A stretch of DNA of 64,000 nucleotides from Lutjanus erythropterus (lineage: Eukaryota > Chordata > Actinopteri > Lutjaniformes > Lutjanidae). Below, in pieces: positions 1 to 12,800 of the stretch. The notes under the pieces were generated by a model, which worked only from the letters and a program-made list of their open reading frames with translations, had not been told where the DNA came from and searched no databases. The translations under genes were made by a program, and so were the position numbers. Within the stretch, counting starts at the first letter, position 1. The number at the start of each line of letters is the position of its first letter. Location: NCBI GenBank assembly GCA_020091685.1, contig CM034613.1:22480801-22544800 (forward strand), in the 5' to 3' direction.

Positions 1-91
1 GTCATTTCAACAGTGTCAGCAGTGGAATTAAAAGACCTGATAAAGCAAAAAAACAGGAAAAGCGAGTGTTGTTGATGCCATGTTACCGGAA

Positions 92-175
92 GGTCGGACT
101 GTCACTGAAATAAAGAAGAAATGTCTCGATATGAAAATGACTGCAGAGAAAAAAAAAAGGCTCGCCACAGTAAAG
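92..175 (+). pseudogene. Possible relic of a Harbinger-type Myb/SANT-like accessory protein
   Basis: One open stretch reads TVTEIKKKCLDMKMTAEKKK followed by RLATVKG. This resembles the third helix of Myb/SANT-like proteins of Harbinger-type transposons, where a Trp normally stands at the Cys. No long frame survives and the window begins just upstream. Family resemblance is from memory, so confidence is low. Confidence 0.3.
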
Positions 176-253
176 GGCGATAACCACCGCGAGAGGAGAG
201 GGTTATGGAGAAGTTTTCATCATGGACAAAGAGAACAGAATAAGTGAGGATGT

Positions 254-1965
254 TAACTAAAGAAATATTCAGTCATTTGTGAAAACTCTACAGCAGGTCT
301 GGACCATGTTGGTGAACACCACAAGTTCTCTTAAATCACTTGTACGCACCTCTTAAGAGCTAATCCGTTCGTAGAAGTGGTCCTTGCATGAGGCCCATTG
401 AGATCTGAATTTTCAGCAGTGTGTCCTGGGCCTCAGTGAGGGACATGAAACGCGAAACGCGCTGATTTCCATTTGGTTCACTATAATGTAAATATCATGT
501 TTGGGCTCTTTTACCTGCCAGGATGCAGCAGGATGAGCTGCAAAAGCTTAACAAAACCTGAAACTTAGCAAAGCGGCTACGGCCAGTTCTTAATCATCTG
601 TGCCTTCTTGTAAATTCTGCATTCAGTGAAATACTTTGAGTTGTTTCAGTCAGTTTGTTGCAGCTGTGCCGGTCTTCTTATCTGTCATCTTTTAGCAACT
701 AGGTGTTTCAACACAGTTCACCGTTCACAGTTCACAAGTTTGTGTAAGAAGACAACATTTAATTTAATTGATGGGAAACAAACAATTGCGAAATTTTGAG
801 TTTGAGTTAGGAGAAACTTGTCAAACATCTTACAAAAAGTTCCTAATTTGTCAGACCTTCTTATAAATTTGGCAGATCTTACACACTGAATTATTTCTTT
901 CTTTGTGTGAAAAAACTTTTTAACTAGATTTATCTGAATTTAAATGCTCATATTAATTTATCTTTTATTTGCACACATAAATATGCAATAAAGACAATTT
1001 ACAAACCTGAAGAAATGTTATTGATATGAATAAGAAACTATAAGGGTCCCAAAATGAATCCTTTATATGTTTGGAAAGGCACAAATTAATTCTGAAATAT
1101 CAACGCACATCTTGGACATGTATTTAAGCCTGAAAAACACACGGGGCGCAATGTAATAACTGTCAATGGCGTGCAGCGGCCTCGGCCTGGCTGCTGGATG
1201 CCGACCAGTCGACAAGGCTCTGAATTTAAAAGAATCACCACGGGAAGGAGTTCCCCGTCACTTCCTGTCTCCGCTAGGTGGCGCTACAGAGCACCCATTA
1301 ATTAAACGTCATATCAAGCATAAATCACCCCATGAAACTTCAGTCAAATGGTGATAATCAGACAAGGTTCACTTCTTATCAGGACTCTTATCACACATGA
1401 GACGTACAGGGTTTTAAGTGTCTCTTCCTGTAGTCCACATCTAATGTCCTCTCTACCTTTACTGATTTCTCTCTCATCTGTTGACTGGGCCCTGAATATT
1501 AAGTTTAACAGTAGTGCATAGATTTTTGTTTTTACTTTCAAACTAAGTTACAATAACTTTCCCCTCAGTGATAATTCCATGTGGTCTTTGTTCTCTGTTT
1601 CCACAGACGAGCGGGGTATTTTGACGTCTCCCGTTACCTTTCCCTTGCAGAGATGAATTTTCTCTGTTTTACTGTTTTTATTTACCGAGATCCTGTGTTG
1701 TTTCACCTCCTGCTCCGTGACAAAAAAAGATCACCCGCCCCAACAGAACACTATGAGTAACACTGAGCCTCATGCAAGAACCACTCAGACAGACAGATTT
1801 GCTCTTAAGAGGTGCATATGAGTGATTTAAGAGAACTTTGAATTTTCTTTCAGGTAAGAACACAGTTTCCAGGTGGTTCAGACCTGTTGTAGAGTCGTGT
1901 GCAGTCAGTCTGCTGGTATCCAAACCAAAGTTTTTCACTAATGACTGAATATTTCATTAGTTTCA
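254..1965. mobile_element. Large imperfect inverted repeat, probable non-autonomous DNA transposon
   Basis: The left arm 254-400 matches the reverse complement of the right arm 1761-1965. Examples: GAAATATTCAGTCATTTGTG at 262 pairs with the 1940-1956 region; CTCTTAAATCAC near 328 and CACCTCTTAAGAGC near 348 pair with sequence at 1800-1830; CTTGCATGAGGC near 383 pairs with 1767-1778. The 1.36 kb between is AT-rich with no gene. Confidence 0.6.
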
Positions 1966-3294
1966 AGACATTTTGAGTTTGAAAAATAAATTACACTTTA
2001 TAATTATCCTGTTTGACTATATTTCAAATTATAATATGAATGTAAATTTACATATAAAGCCTCTCAAGGATCTATTATCACCTGCTGTCAGGTGTATTGA
2101 TCGTATATCTGCACATGCAAGTTTACAAAGTCTCTGTCCAGGCAAACATCCTCACTTATTCTATCCTCTGTCTCTATGACAGAGACGTCCACTCGCCACG
2201 TCTTCGTGATGCAGCCATCGCTCGCCCCTTACTGTGGCGAGTCGTTTTTGCCTCTGAAGTCATTTTCAGTAACAGTCTGAGCGCGATATTAACAGCACTC
2301 GCTTTTCCTGCTTTTTGGCTTTAGCAGGTCTTTAAATTCCTCTGCTGACGCTGTTAAAACGACAGGCAGGAAGCGCAGCCATTTACGGTATTATTGGCAT
2401 GTTAATTATGATAATTTACAAGCCTCACGCACGTTCACTCAAATACGCACAGGTGGATAATTTACACATTTATCTGAAGTTAGAGCGTTTGCTGATTCTG
2501 ATGTGACATGTTCGTACGAGCGGTAAAAAAAGCAGGAGAAATTTAAGATAAGAATATGAAAATGAGACTCGTTGTTCCTTTGACATACATGGAGGCCAAA
2601 AGCTTTTCACCAGAGTAACTCACCTCATTCATCAGCTCACAGTCAAGTATCTGAGTTCAGAAGAAAAATCGGAGCAGTGAAAGTGAGTGGGAGTTACTCG
2701 ATCCCTTTAAAAAAGTGCTGTCGGTGTTACTTTGAGCAAAGCGCTTTGCCTTCGTCCAGTGGAGCTGCTGTTTCTGAAGAGCTGGAGTCTGTGACTGTTC
2801 ATTTTGTTTCCATAACACCTTCGCTTCAGTGTGTTCAATTTCTTTCTCTGAATTCTAGCCTCTGAATTTGATTCTTGCAGAAATATTTCAAATTGAGCCC
2901 TCAAGTTTGCAGATGGCTGCTGTAAATGTTCCCCAAAAAATCTAGTACCCTTAAAATTTTAAGACCATGATGAAAGTCCATGTAAATGAGAAATTAAGTG
3001 GGTTTATTTCACCTGGATTTAGTCTCTTCCCTTGTATTTTCAAACTGTTACTCCCGTCCCGTCTTGACCAGGTCAAGATTTCAGTCTTCCTGGTTACATC
3101 ACAGTCTTTTAAAATATAATTAAAAAAAACAAAACAAGACTTGTGCTTTAAATTTGAGTTTGTAAACTGATCAGTGCATGTGCAAGAAAAAGCAAATTTA
3201 TCTGCAGACTATTTTATTTTAACTGTGTCATTCAAAAGGCAGCGGAGGGAAAGTGAAGGTTTAGGTTCGTGTGTCCAGAAGCTGCTAGCACTGC

Positions 3295-3590
3295 AAGGTC
3301 ACTGTGACCTTGGCCTTTGACCTTTGACCACAAAAATTTATTCAATTAATCTTTGAGTCCTACTGAACATTTGTGCCAAGTTTGTAGAAATTCTCTCAAG
3401 GCATTGGTGAGATATTGTGCTAAAGAGAACAGGACCAACATGAGCTCACAGTGACCTTGACCTTTGACCTTTGACCACCAAAATTTAAGCAGTTCATCTT
3501 TGAATCCAGGTGAACATTTAAGTCTGAAGAAATTCCCTGAAGGTGTTCTTGAGATATTGCGTTCACAAGAATGGGATGACCTGAAAACAG
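3295..3590. repeat. Two tandem copies (147 bp) of a teleost repeat rich in nuclear-receptor half-sites
   Basis: Each copy has GTGACCTTGRCCTTTGACC TTTGACC followed by a run ending in a GAGATATTGYG motif. The copies start at 3304 and 3451. The TGACCTTTGACCTTTGACC core contains DR1-type half-sites. Confidence 0.7.
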
Positions 3591-5039
3591 GTCTCTGATG
3601 ATAAAAACATAAAAGTCATTAAAAATGTTTTTCAAGGTTTTTTAAGAATTATGAATCATAGAGGTCATTCAGTATACAGTTATGAATGTGTATTAAAAAA
3701 TCAGGCTGATCTGTCTGGTTGTATTCGAGATTAGCTGTGGACAAGCCGCAGGTCACACACACGCTCACTCACACACACACACACACAGAAGTGATAACAT
3801 GATCCCCTCCCGACTTACGCAGCGATAAGAAACACAGATGCTTTTAACTAAACTAAAGTTTCAGCGAGGAAGTGAATTCCCCAAAATATTATTTCCCACA
3901 AAATGTCAAACAGTTGCCTTAAAGGCGCAACGTAAGAACTGGCCACCTGTCGAACCGCTAACTTTAGCTGCGTTAGCTAGTTAGCACAGTAAGACATCTC
4001 TGAAACACAGTAAATAGTCGTCTTTGTCTAAACTGTTATTTCATCACATTGTTTTGATTATTTTAGTTAATTTTGATGTTTCTAACTAAGATTCTCAAAT
4101 TTAAGGACGTTGGATTTTTTTTTTTTTCTTTAATGGTTTCGTGTCAAGACATTAATTATTTCAGTCTTGTTCTTATTTTGTTCCGACATTAATTTGTTTT
4201 TAATTAAATTACCACACAGCAAATCTGGAGATGCTTAGTATTTAAGGACAGTGAAACTGTGCTCAGTACACAGAGACTGGGAGGACGGGGGGGGTTCAAA
4301 TATTAAAAGTATTTTTACTGAAGCTCTGTTGTTGTTTGCTCTGGTGGAACAGTTGTAAACTTCAGTCCGTAAAAATACATCAGAACACAGTGAACCCGCA
4401 AGAACACATGATGAGCACGGTGAAGAATGTTCAAGCTGACAAAACAAAAGAAAACTAAACACATTTGATGAATTCAGGAGAAGAAAACACAGCCTTACCC
4501 AGAGGCCACTCTGGATCAATCCTCTAAGAGCTGTTTGATGAAATATGATTCGAAATCATATGAATTTGAACTCATCCTTCAGACCACACCTGATTCATTC
4601 AAGGCGGAGGCACCAGACAAATCGTCTAGCCCACGCTGCACCGACGGTGGTTCTGGTGTTTTCCAGCGTCGTGTGTTTTCTTTGCAGTGACAAGGTCATA
4701 AACAGAACGAGGGGTTAATCCAGGCATTTTAAGACTGAACTCGAGTGACAATACAGCTAGCTTCTGAAGTACTGATAATAATCATTGATAGAAATCAGAG
4801 GGGAAGTTCAAAAACAAAATACATGAGTATCTCTTTCCTCTGTTTACGCTTGAAAGTAGGCTTTAAGAAGACCTCAAAGTGTTCCAGACAGACTACACAT
4901 TGGCCAACAGATTATAATGTTCAGTATGTGCACACACTGTAAATATGAACTGTCTGTTTTAACTTTAAAAAGTTAGTGACTTAAAATTTAAACTTGACTG
5001 AATCTGAGAAGGCAAGTTACTGTAATTTTGTAATGATTT

Positions 5040-5410
5040 TAAACAGATTAACTTTAGTTTCTAGTCAAATAAACTTGGTATTAATTCAGCTGTACTTGAG
5101 AAAACATGTTCTGTAAGTTGAACCAACAACTCTTCAGTCGGACCAACAAATCTAGTTTGGTCAACAAGGCCGACTTTAGGGAAATACACTAAAAAATAAA
5201 TAAACAATTTAACTTTTAAAAGCTTGTGTCCGAGCTGCCTTAAAATTTTAAGCTGACCGATCCAAAACAAACTTTTCTGGTCAAATGAACTTATCAGTTC
5301 ATTTGCACTTGAGAAAACATGTTCAATAAGCTTAAGATATTAAGTCGAACCAACATCTCTTCAGTCACGCTGACAAACATTACAAACAAACTTGATTTCC
5401 ATTTCCATTT
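5040..5410. repeat. Diverged direct repeat of about 220 bp
   Basis: ACTTGAGAAAACATGTTC occurs at about 5094 and 5306, followed in both by CGAACCAAC-like and TCTTCAGTC blocks. No gene. Confidence 0.5.
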
Positions 5411-5701
5411 TCTCAGTTTGAAAAGTTAGTTTTTCATGCCACATGCAGAACTTAGAGCTTCAGCTGCTCCTGGTTTGTTCCACCACCGGCACAAAGACAA
5501 CATGTGTAACTGCTCCCAGTGAATTTATTACATTTAACTTAATTTCATTCAACAAGTCAAAAGACTTCAAGTTAGAGGAACTGAATGTTTTTAGTTCTGA
5601 CGTGTTATAAAAATAAAGTTTAACTAACCTGAATAAATAAAACTTGTATATCTATGCAAAGTTTGTGAGAAAAATAAGCTGATTCCACTAAATTCCTGAA
5701 T

Positions 5702-5704
<3 letters not shown>

Positions 5705-5742
<38 letters not shown>
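5705..5742. repeat. Poly(T) run of 38
   Basis: An unbroken T homopolymer, followed by ACAGTGCA. It may be the tail of a minus-strand retroposon, but no body was recognised. Confidence 0.8.
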
Positions 5743-5745
<3 letters not shown>

Positions 5746-6971
5746 GTGCATAGACAGTCAAACATTGGCAGCCCAAAGTCATTATCACAGAGAAATAAAC
5801 ATTTATTCTCTAATAAAGCTTACATAGGTAAAGACTTGGTGGTATATTAAATGGTTAAGTCGGTGTCAGTATATTGAGTGAGTTTTGAATATACAATATC
5901 TTGTTTTTACTCACAGGTTTCAGGATTTCAGAGCAGAAGGCTTTCCGTTATGAAGTGACAGGTAAGACACTCACTTTGCTGTATTTCGGTGTAAAACACC
6001 ATTTGTGCGTGTTTCTACAGTGCTCCTTGAAAGCCGATGAAAGGTCATGTATCTTCATGTCACCGTGATGTAACAGGTGTGTGTGAGTGTGTGTGTGTGT
6101 GTGTCAGACTCAGACTGAGAGTCAGTCATGAGTGTGCACAGCGGTGGGTGAGACGGTGGTTGAGTTTCACAGCGGCGTGGGGTGAGCAGAGAGGTGCCGA
6201 GATGGGCTCTGATTCCCGGTATCATCGACTTCAAACCTCCCCTGTGATACCGCAGCAACACGGCGGCCCTGTATTGTACCAAGAGCCTGAAACTCTGCTC
6301 AGAATTAACCCTAGTTTCACCTGTTAAAGGGAATGTTTGACATTTTTTATCAAAGAGGTGGTTTTAAATTTTTGTTTTTGAATGAGGAAATGACCTGGTT
6401 TTATTACATTGCTTTATGCATAAGAATATTCTGAAACTGGCCAGAAATTAACATGTTTTTTAACCTAAAAGTGACAGTACAAGATTTCAGAAGTTCATGA
6501 ATACGCCTTTTTCAGTCAGGTTGCCAGTGTAGTGACTCATGATTGTATATTTACAACAAGATATCATCATTTTCTAAAGCAAAAGAAACCATTAAAACAT
6601 CAACATTATCAATCAAAAACTTAATAAATATGGATATAAATATATACATTAATATAGCATAAAAATCAAGTCTTAAATATGCGGAATGACCCTTTTTTAG
6701 AGTGCTATATTATCATGAATATTATTGGATTTTTTATTACTGATGCCTTCATGTATAAGCAGCAATTTAATGTTGTAACTGTTCAAGGTAGAGCTAATGT
6801 TACCGACTTTATATACTGTTGAGTTGTTGAATTAAAAACTGTCGGCATGTTTTAAATCTGAAATAATAATTTACAAAGTCACTCGTAACTATGGCTACCA
6901 CATAAAATAGATTAGTACAGTTCAAGTAAGTTATACAATAGGACATAATATGATGCAATACGATAAAATAC

Positions 6972-7004
6972 AATACGATACGATACGATACGATACGATA
7001 CGAT
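6972..7004. repeat. (CGATA)n microsatellite
   Basis: About six copies of the pentamer CGATA. Confidence 0.85.
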
Positions 7005-9251
7005 TCTACATACTTCATTGATCCTGTAGGTAAATTTGTCTTGGACTCAGATGCTGCACACATATAGCAGCTGCCTTTAAAGCAATAGTGTGAAAAACAA
7101 AACAAAACAAAAACAAATAACGTTCAGGCAATAACACATATTTACAAATCACAATATCACACATTAAACACCGGCACAAATGAGTTAGTAAAGTACAAGT
7201 ACATCAAAATTATACTTATTTAAAGTCTGACACTTTATATTCAGGTACTTGTAACAAGCATTAGTTAATAGATAATAAGGCCGTTATAAGTTCTCATAAG
7301 ATTCTTATTAACATTTGTGTTAATAAGACTACTTAAGTGTTAATAACAGTATCATAAACATGTTTATTGTTAGTATTCATAAGCACTTAAAAGGAATTTG
7401 TTAACAGGTTATAGACTGCTGAAGACTGTTAATAAAAGTCTTATGAGTGTCTTATGGTTGTTTCTAACTGCATTACAAACACATTTATTTAGTTTAACTA
7501 ACTTAGCTATCATGTCATTGTTACACCTTTACTAAGCTTTTGTTGTTGCTTTATATATATATGTTACTTACATATTTACATGTATTTATTTCAATATACA
7601 CTCATGCAGATGTTTAATACTGTACAGATTGCTAAAAAAAAAAAAAAAGATCAATTCACACACATTCACTATAGTGCATACTTTAATATAAAATAAATAC
7701 AAAAACAAATCTTTTCACAAAATTGAAAAAGTCTGTTCTCTGAATAAATCAAATAAACCAACCAATCTACCCTCCAAACTACAAAGTAAATCTGTAAATC
7801 TTGCAACAATAAGGCTAAGTCTATTCTCCTCTCTTTATTTTATTTTATATTATATTATATATAATCATATAGCAGCCACAGGCGACATTTTCTGCTTTGA
7901 GTTTAATACTTTGAGTACATTTCTTTGGTTATATTTACCTACTTTTACTTACGTAACATTTTCAGTGCAGAGTAGCAGTTAACTATGTTTTTCTGTCGGT
8001 GTCTCAGCACTGTGTGCAGGTTTGTTTTTTTAAAAAAAAGGGGGAAAAAAACTACTTTTCCTAGAACCTTTTTTCTTTTTGTCGTGGTATTAAGCATTGT
8101 TGTTTTTATACTAGCATTGTATCGAAGTTTACTCGTCTGGTATCAATACCACTCTTGTGCTTAACTAAATGTAGTAAAACAGTTTTTTTTTTTTTTTAAG
8201 TGTTTTGTCGGTTTCCATGGTTGCTGTTTGTAAAAGCCTGCACTGAAATAGGATGCCAAACACCACAGACTGGGCTCCTGTTCGTAGAAACAAAAAAAGA
8301 TAATCTGACCTTTTTTCTTTAGAATTAAAGTTGTAAACCTCGATGGTTCACAGCAACAGGGATCTTCTTCAGTCAGTTCCTCTCCCTCCATGTCATTCTA
8401 ACCAAACATGTCAATACTAAACTACTTTATTACAAACAATCCTCTCAGCATTAAACATTAAGCATACAGCACATAAAGCTATTCCTCCTGCAGGTAATAT
8501 TTCAGTTTGTATATGAACTTTTCAGCCATCATCTAAATTCCTACAAGAGATAAAAGAAAAAAACATGCAGTGTCCCAGTGAATTCAGTCCCATTACTCGC
8601 AGTAATTATTCACATATTAAAAACCACTGGGGGGAAATACAGTACGTGCGGAGAGGAAGTATTAGTATCGCTCAAATACATCTACCTGTTTTCGTCAATG
8701 CTGATTCATCTTTCAGGAAGCTCATGCCGTTCACAAAAATCACGAGATTTAAGAGAATTGTGTCAGAGACCACTGTGAAACGTGCTGCGACAGGAAGCTC
8801 TGCATCTGTAGTTCTGTCAGAGGTACTTTAACAAGCATTTTGCAAGTTATTTAGGGCAAAAAAAAAAAAAAGTTTGCTTAGCATTACAAAATTAACACAT
8901 TTTCTCTGCCAATTTTAAACAAGTGACATAACAGCGGGTTTATGACAGTTGTTACTTAAAGAGTCAGCGTGTGACCCATTTACTTAAACTCGGAGGTATG
9001 AGGCGTACATTTAAGTGTAATGAGCAGATAAAACCCATCTGAAGATCATGATAAAATATAGACGTGCTTCCTCTGTTAACATCTGTGACACACTTGCGCA
9101 CGCACACACCTGTACGTGCTGAAAATAGTGAACGTCTCATCTGATATTATCTTGAGCACAAACAACACAGCTCAACACAGAACTCACACACACACACACA
9201 CACACAAACCAAATCATGCTGCGTACGCAGGAGTCGGTACAGAACTTTCTG

Positions 9252-9257
9252 TTTATT
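9252..9257 (-). terminator. Candidate slc3a2 polyadenylation signal
   Basis: The minus strand reads AATAAA here, about 555 bases past the slc3a2 stop codon. It would give a 3' UTR of that length. Inferred from the hexamer alone. Confidence 0.35.
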
Positions 9258-9811
9258 CGTTTCCAATTCAGTTCACTTGACAGACTTGGTGCCTTTCGCA
9301 GCATTTGTATATACTAGTACTCTTAAAACACATCAAACCTAAAGTTGACTTGTTCTTCCTGTGCCATTAATATCTTTGAGTGAGGAAAAAGATCCCATAA
9401 GAGAAAGTAAAACTCATTAAAAAGAGGCTTTTTTAAAATCTATAATAAAAAAAAAAAAACACCTCTAAAGGAATGCCCACAGAAAAATAATGGAATGTCT
9501 CACATTTTTTGGACAGTGTAGGGACAACAGCAAAAGATCACAAAAGAACATAACAGTGCATCGGAGGTTGCTGCATCTTTTTCCTAGCACCAAAAAAAAC
9601 AAAAAAACAACTAGAAATGTGTTATAAAAACCAAAAGAATCCAACTGAGTTTGGACTGGCCAGATTTTCTTTGACCCAATTCTGACTAAATGAACTGATT
9701 TAAAATCCTATTTCTTGTAGTGAAAGAAAGGTCCTGTATCTTTTGCCATCATTCTCCCACTAAGTTTAATGTCTAATCTGTGGGTAGCTTTGCTGGAGTT
9801 TGGCGCCCTCC

Positions 9812-12800
9812 TTAGCCTATGTAGGGGAACTTCAGCAGGATGGCTTGTCCCGGTTGTAGGGTGATGTCCTTCAAGCTGACGCTCTCGTCTGCTTTCAGGT
9901 TTTCATCAGTTGACAGCTTCACGGTGGCGCTCTCTGGCAGCTTTACTTCCTCTGCAGGAACAAAGACCAGGGTGTCAAAAACTTTTTTAAAAATGTACGT
10001 TATTAATGAGACACATTACGTCTTATTATTTCTGTTGGACTTGCCTGTTGGTGCCAATTTGAGCATAAGCTTCTCAGGCGTTGATCCCCAGTTGACAGCG
10101 GTTATGTATCTTTCGCTCTGGTCCCACAGACGGAGGAAGGCGAGAGAGGTGGGTGAAGAGTGGAGAGAGTAGTAGTGGCCGTGGAGGAGGGAGCGCTCTT
10201 TGGCTCGCAGGTCGCTGAGGGATATGAACCACTTCCTTAAACTGACGCGCTCCTTCCGCTCATCCTGGAAACGTGAGAGTTAAGAGGTGAGGATGAGGAC
10301 GCTTTTGACCGCATCGTCTCTAGTTTGCTCAAAAACTCTGAACACGCTCTTACCTCAACAGTTTTGTTGACAGCAGCTCCTTCAGCAGGTTCCTTCTCAA
10401 TGTCCCAAACCATCTTAGGAGATTCTGAACCCTGAAGTGGAAAGACAAAAAGGTCACACTCTGCAAGAGCTGTAAAGACGTCAAAACACGCCAACGCCTG
10501 CTCCGTTCTTTAGCTCACCTGTCCTGCGTCGAGGCCGATCTCGTCTCCGTAGGTAAACACCGGGGTTCCAGGCATGGTGAAGAGCAGGAGCTGGTACAGA
10601 CGTTTCAGGGCCGGAGTTGTCGCCAGTTTAGACATCTGGTCCTGCTGGGTGGCGCCGAGACCCCAGCCCAGACTTCTCTGCTGAGAGTTAAGGGTGTCCA
10701 TGGACTTGATGCGCTCCACACCTACACAGATTTAGGTAAAATGATCACTTGAAATTTACCAACTGGTTGATTTCCACACAAGAATGGAAATTTGTTTCTG
10801 TGCAATTGTTTGTTAGTAATTTAGACGCAGAGAAAGGAAAGATGGAGACACAGGAGGGAATAAAATGACTGGGAATTTTGTTCAAAAAACACTGCAAAAA
10901 TAGCAGCATAGGCCATATTACTGTGTGTAAGAAAGGCACTATGACTTTTAATAAATAAATTAATAAAGTCTAATATTACAGATGGGAGAATTTTCTAAAG
11001 TCATAAACAAACAGCGGTTTAATTGGGCTAAACTAGACAAATTTAAAATAAAAAAAAAAGAAAGAAAAAACACTACTGAAATCATCCTGTAAAATTCCCA
11101 TTAATGTAGAATGAAAACTCCCTCTAGGTTCCCAAAACTGCCCTGACCTCAGCGTCCTCAATGGCAGCTACAGCCTGGATTAGTGTGTTGAAAGCAACAG
11201 GAATCAGCCAAAAGAAGTATGGCGAGACAAACAAGGTACACCAGCCTACCTCCAATATCTTTGCTGAGCAGGTCAGACACGACGAGATCCACACCAGTGG
11301 TATTGATGAGCTCAGACACTTCTGCAGCCGAAAGACCATCAACCACACCCATCAGTGCCCTGTGAGAAAGACAACGTTGTAAGATTAAACATATTTAAGT
11401 TTAAAGTAGTAAATATACAGTAATGACAATAGAATATCACAGAATTCTGATTCAAAAGTCTTCCTGAAATGTTGATTTAAAAAAGATAAGTTAATTTGTG
11501 TAATTCCTCAAACCCTCCACAAGGTGTCGCTTTGGCCTAAGAGTGTAAAGCGCCACTGTCTAGTGGAGGCCTTTCTTGTTGAGCTGTCTCCCCAACCCCG
11601 ACTCTTAGTCCCCTGCAGCACTGGAATGCTTTTAATCTCCAGGAAAACAGAACCCTGTCAGCTGACATTTTACCGGTGCCTCAAAAATTACTTTCCCAAG
11701 GAAAGCTGTTCTGTAAAAATCCTGATTTTGAGGTGGAATCCAGTATTTTTTTTTTTCTCTTTTTGAACTCCAGTCAGAATTTTTTTTTTTTTAAATTAAT
11801 TAAAATTCAGCTTCTTATAATTCAAATAAACTGTTTTTCATATACATGCAGTCTTTGCTCAAAACAGCTTTCCCTGTAGCTGCAGGCAACAGGTGAATCT
11901 ATCCAAAGGTCTTGCAAATGATGTATGCAGATCCAATGGAAATCAGAAAAGAGAAGCCATACTCACTTGTTCTTAGTGTCCTCAGTGCGGTTGCCCTGGA
12001 CAACAGCCTGCAGCTTTGACCAACCATCAGAGCCGGTGGCAACTTTGAGGTCAGAGATCTTGATGCCATCAACACCCAACTTCAGCCAGTACTCGGCTGC
12101 AGTCTAGAAAATGACATGAGCGCTTAAATTACAATGCCAATGACATGGATCAACACTGCACCTACACACACATAAAACATCATGAATGAAGGATTACAGA
12201 GCATGGTGTGCCGGTCCTACCTTGATATTGTCCATCATATTATCGACAACAGTAGCATCAACAGCGTTGAACCAGGGATCTGTTCCCTTGTAGTCTGGAG
12301 TCAGGTCAAGCACCACAGAAATGCCTAGGAGTAAAAGTAACAGTTAGCAAACAACATCTGGGCTTGAGGAGCCCAAAATACGTAAAAAAGTGGCAAACAT
12401 TACATACCACTGTCTTACTATTAATGGGGAATGAGCTCCACAATGGTGCTGGCTTGAGCTTTTAGACCCAATACCTAATTTCAGTTGATGACCTACCCTT
12501 CTTGTGGGCCTTCTCCATCATGCTGACCAGGGCTTCCTCCGGTCCCTGGGACGGGGAAATCTTCTGAAGATTCAGGGTTTCCTGCTTGTTTTCCTGGACA
12601 CTATGCAGTGGGCCGAGAACCAGGCCTTTCACCTTCAACTGGTTTATGTTGTCCAACTTTTCCTCAACGCCTACAGACAAACAGAAGGACAGGGAAATGT
12701 TGTGTCAGTGCGATTTTCACATTGAATACAGACAACAGAGAGCCGGTGTGTAAAAGGTAGCGGGGTCAGAGGGTTAGGACGAGAGGGCAGGGACAGAGGC

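Larger units (their letters stand above)
1966..9250. other. Intergenic stretch, no gene recognised
   Basis: AT-rich sequence with repeats listed separately, short (CA)n runs near 3770 and 9186, A/T homopolymers, and fragments resembling dispersed teleost repeats. No exon with flanking splice sites or recognisable protein similarity was seen on either strand. Confidence 0.6.
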
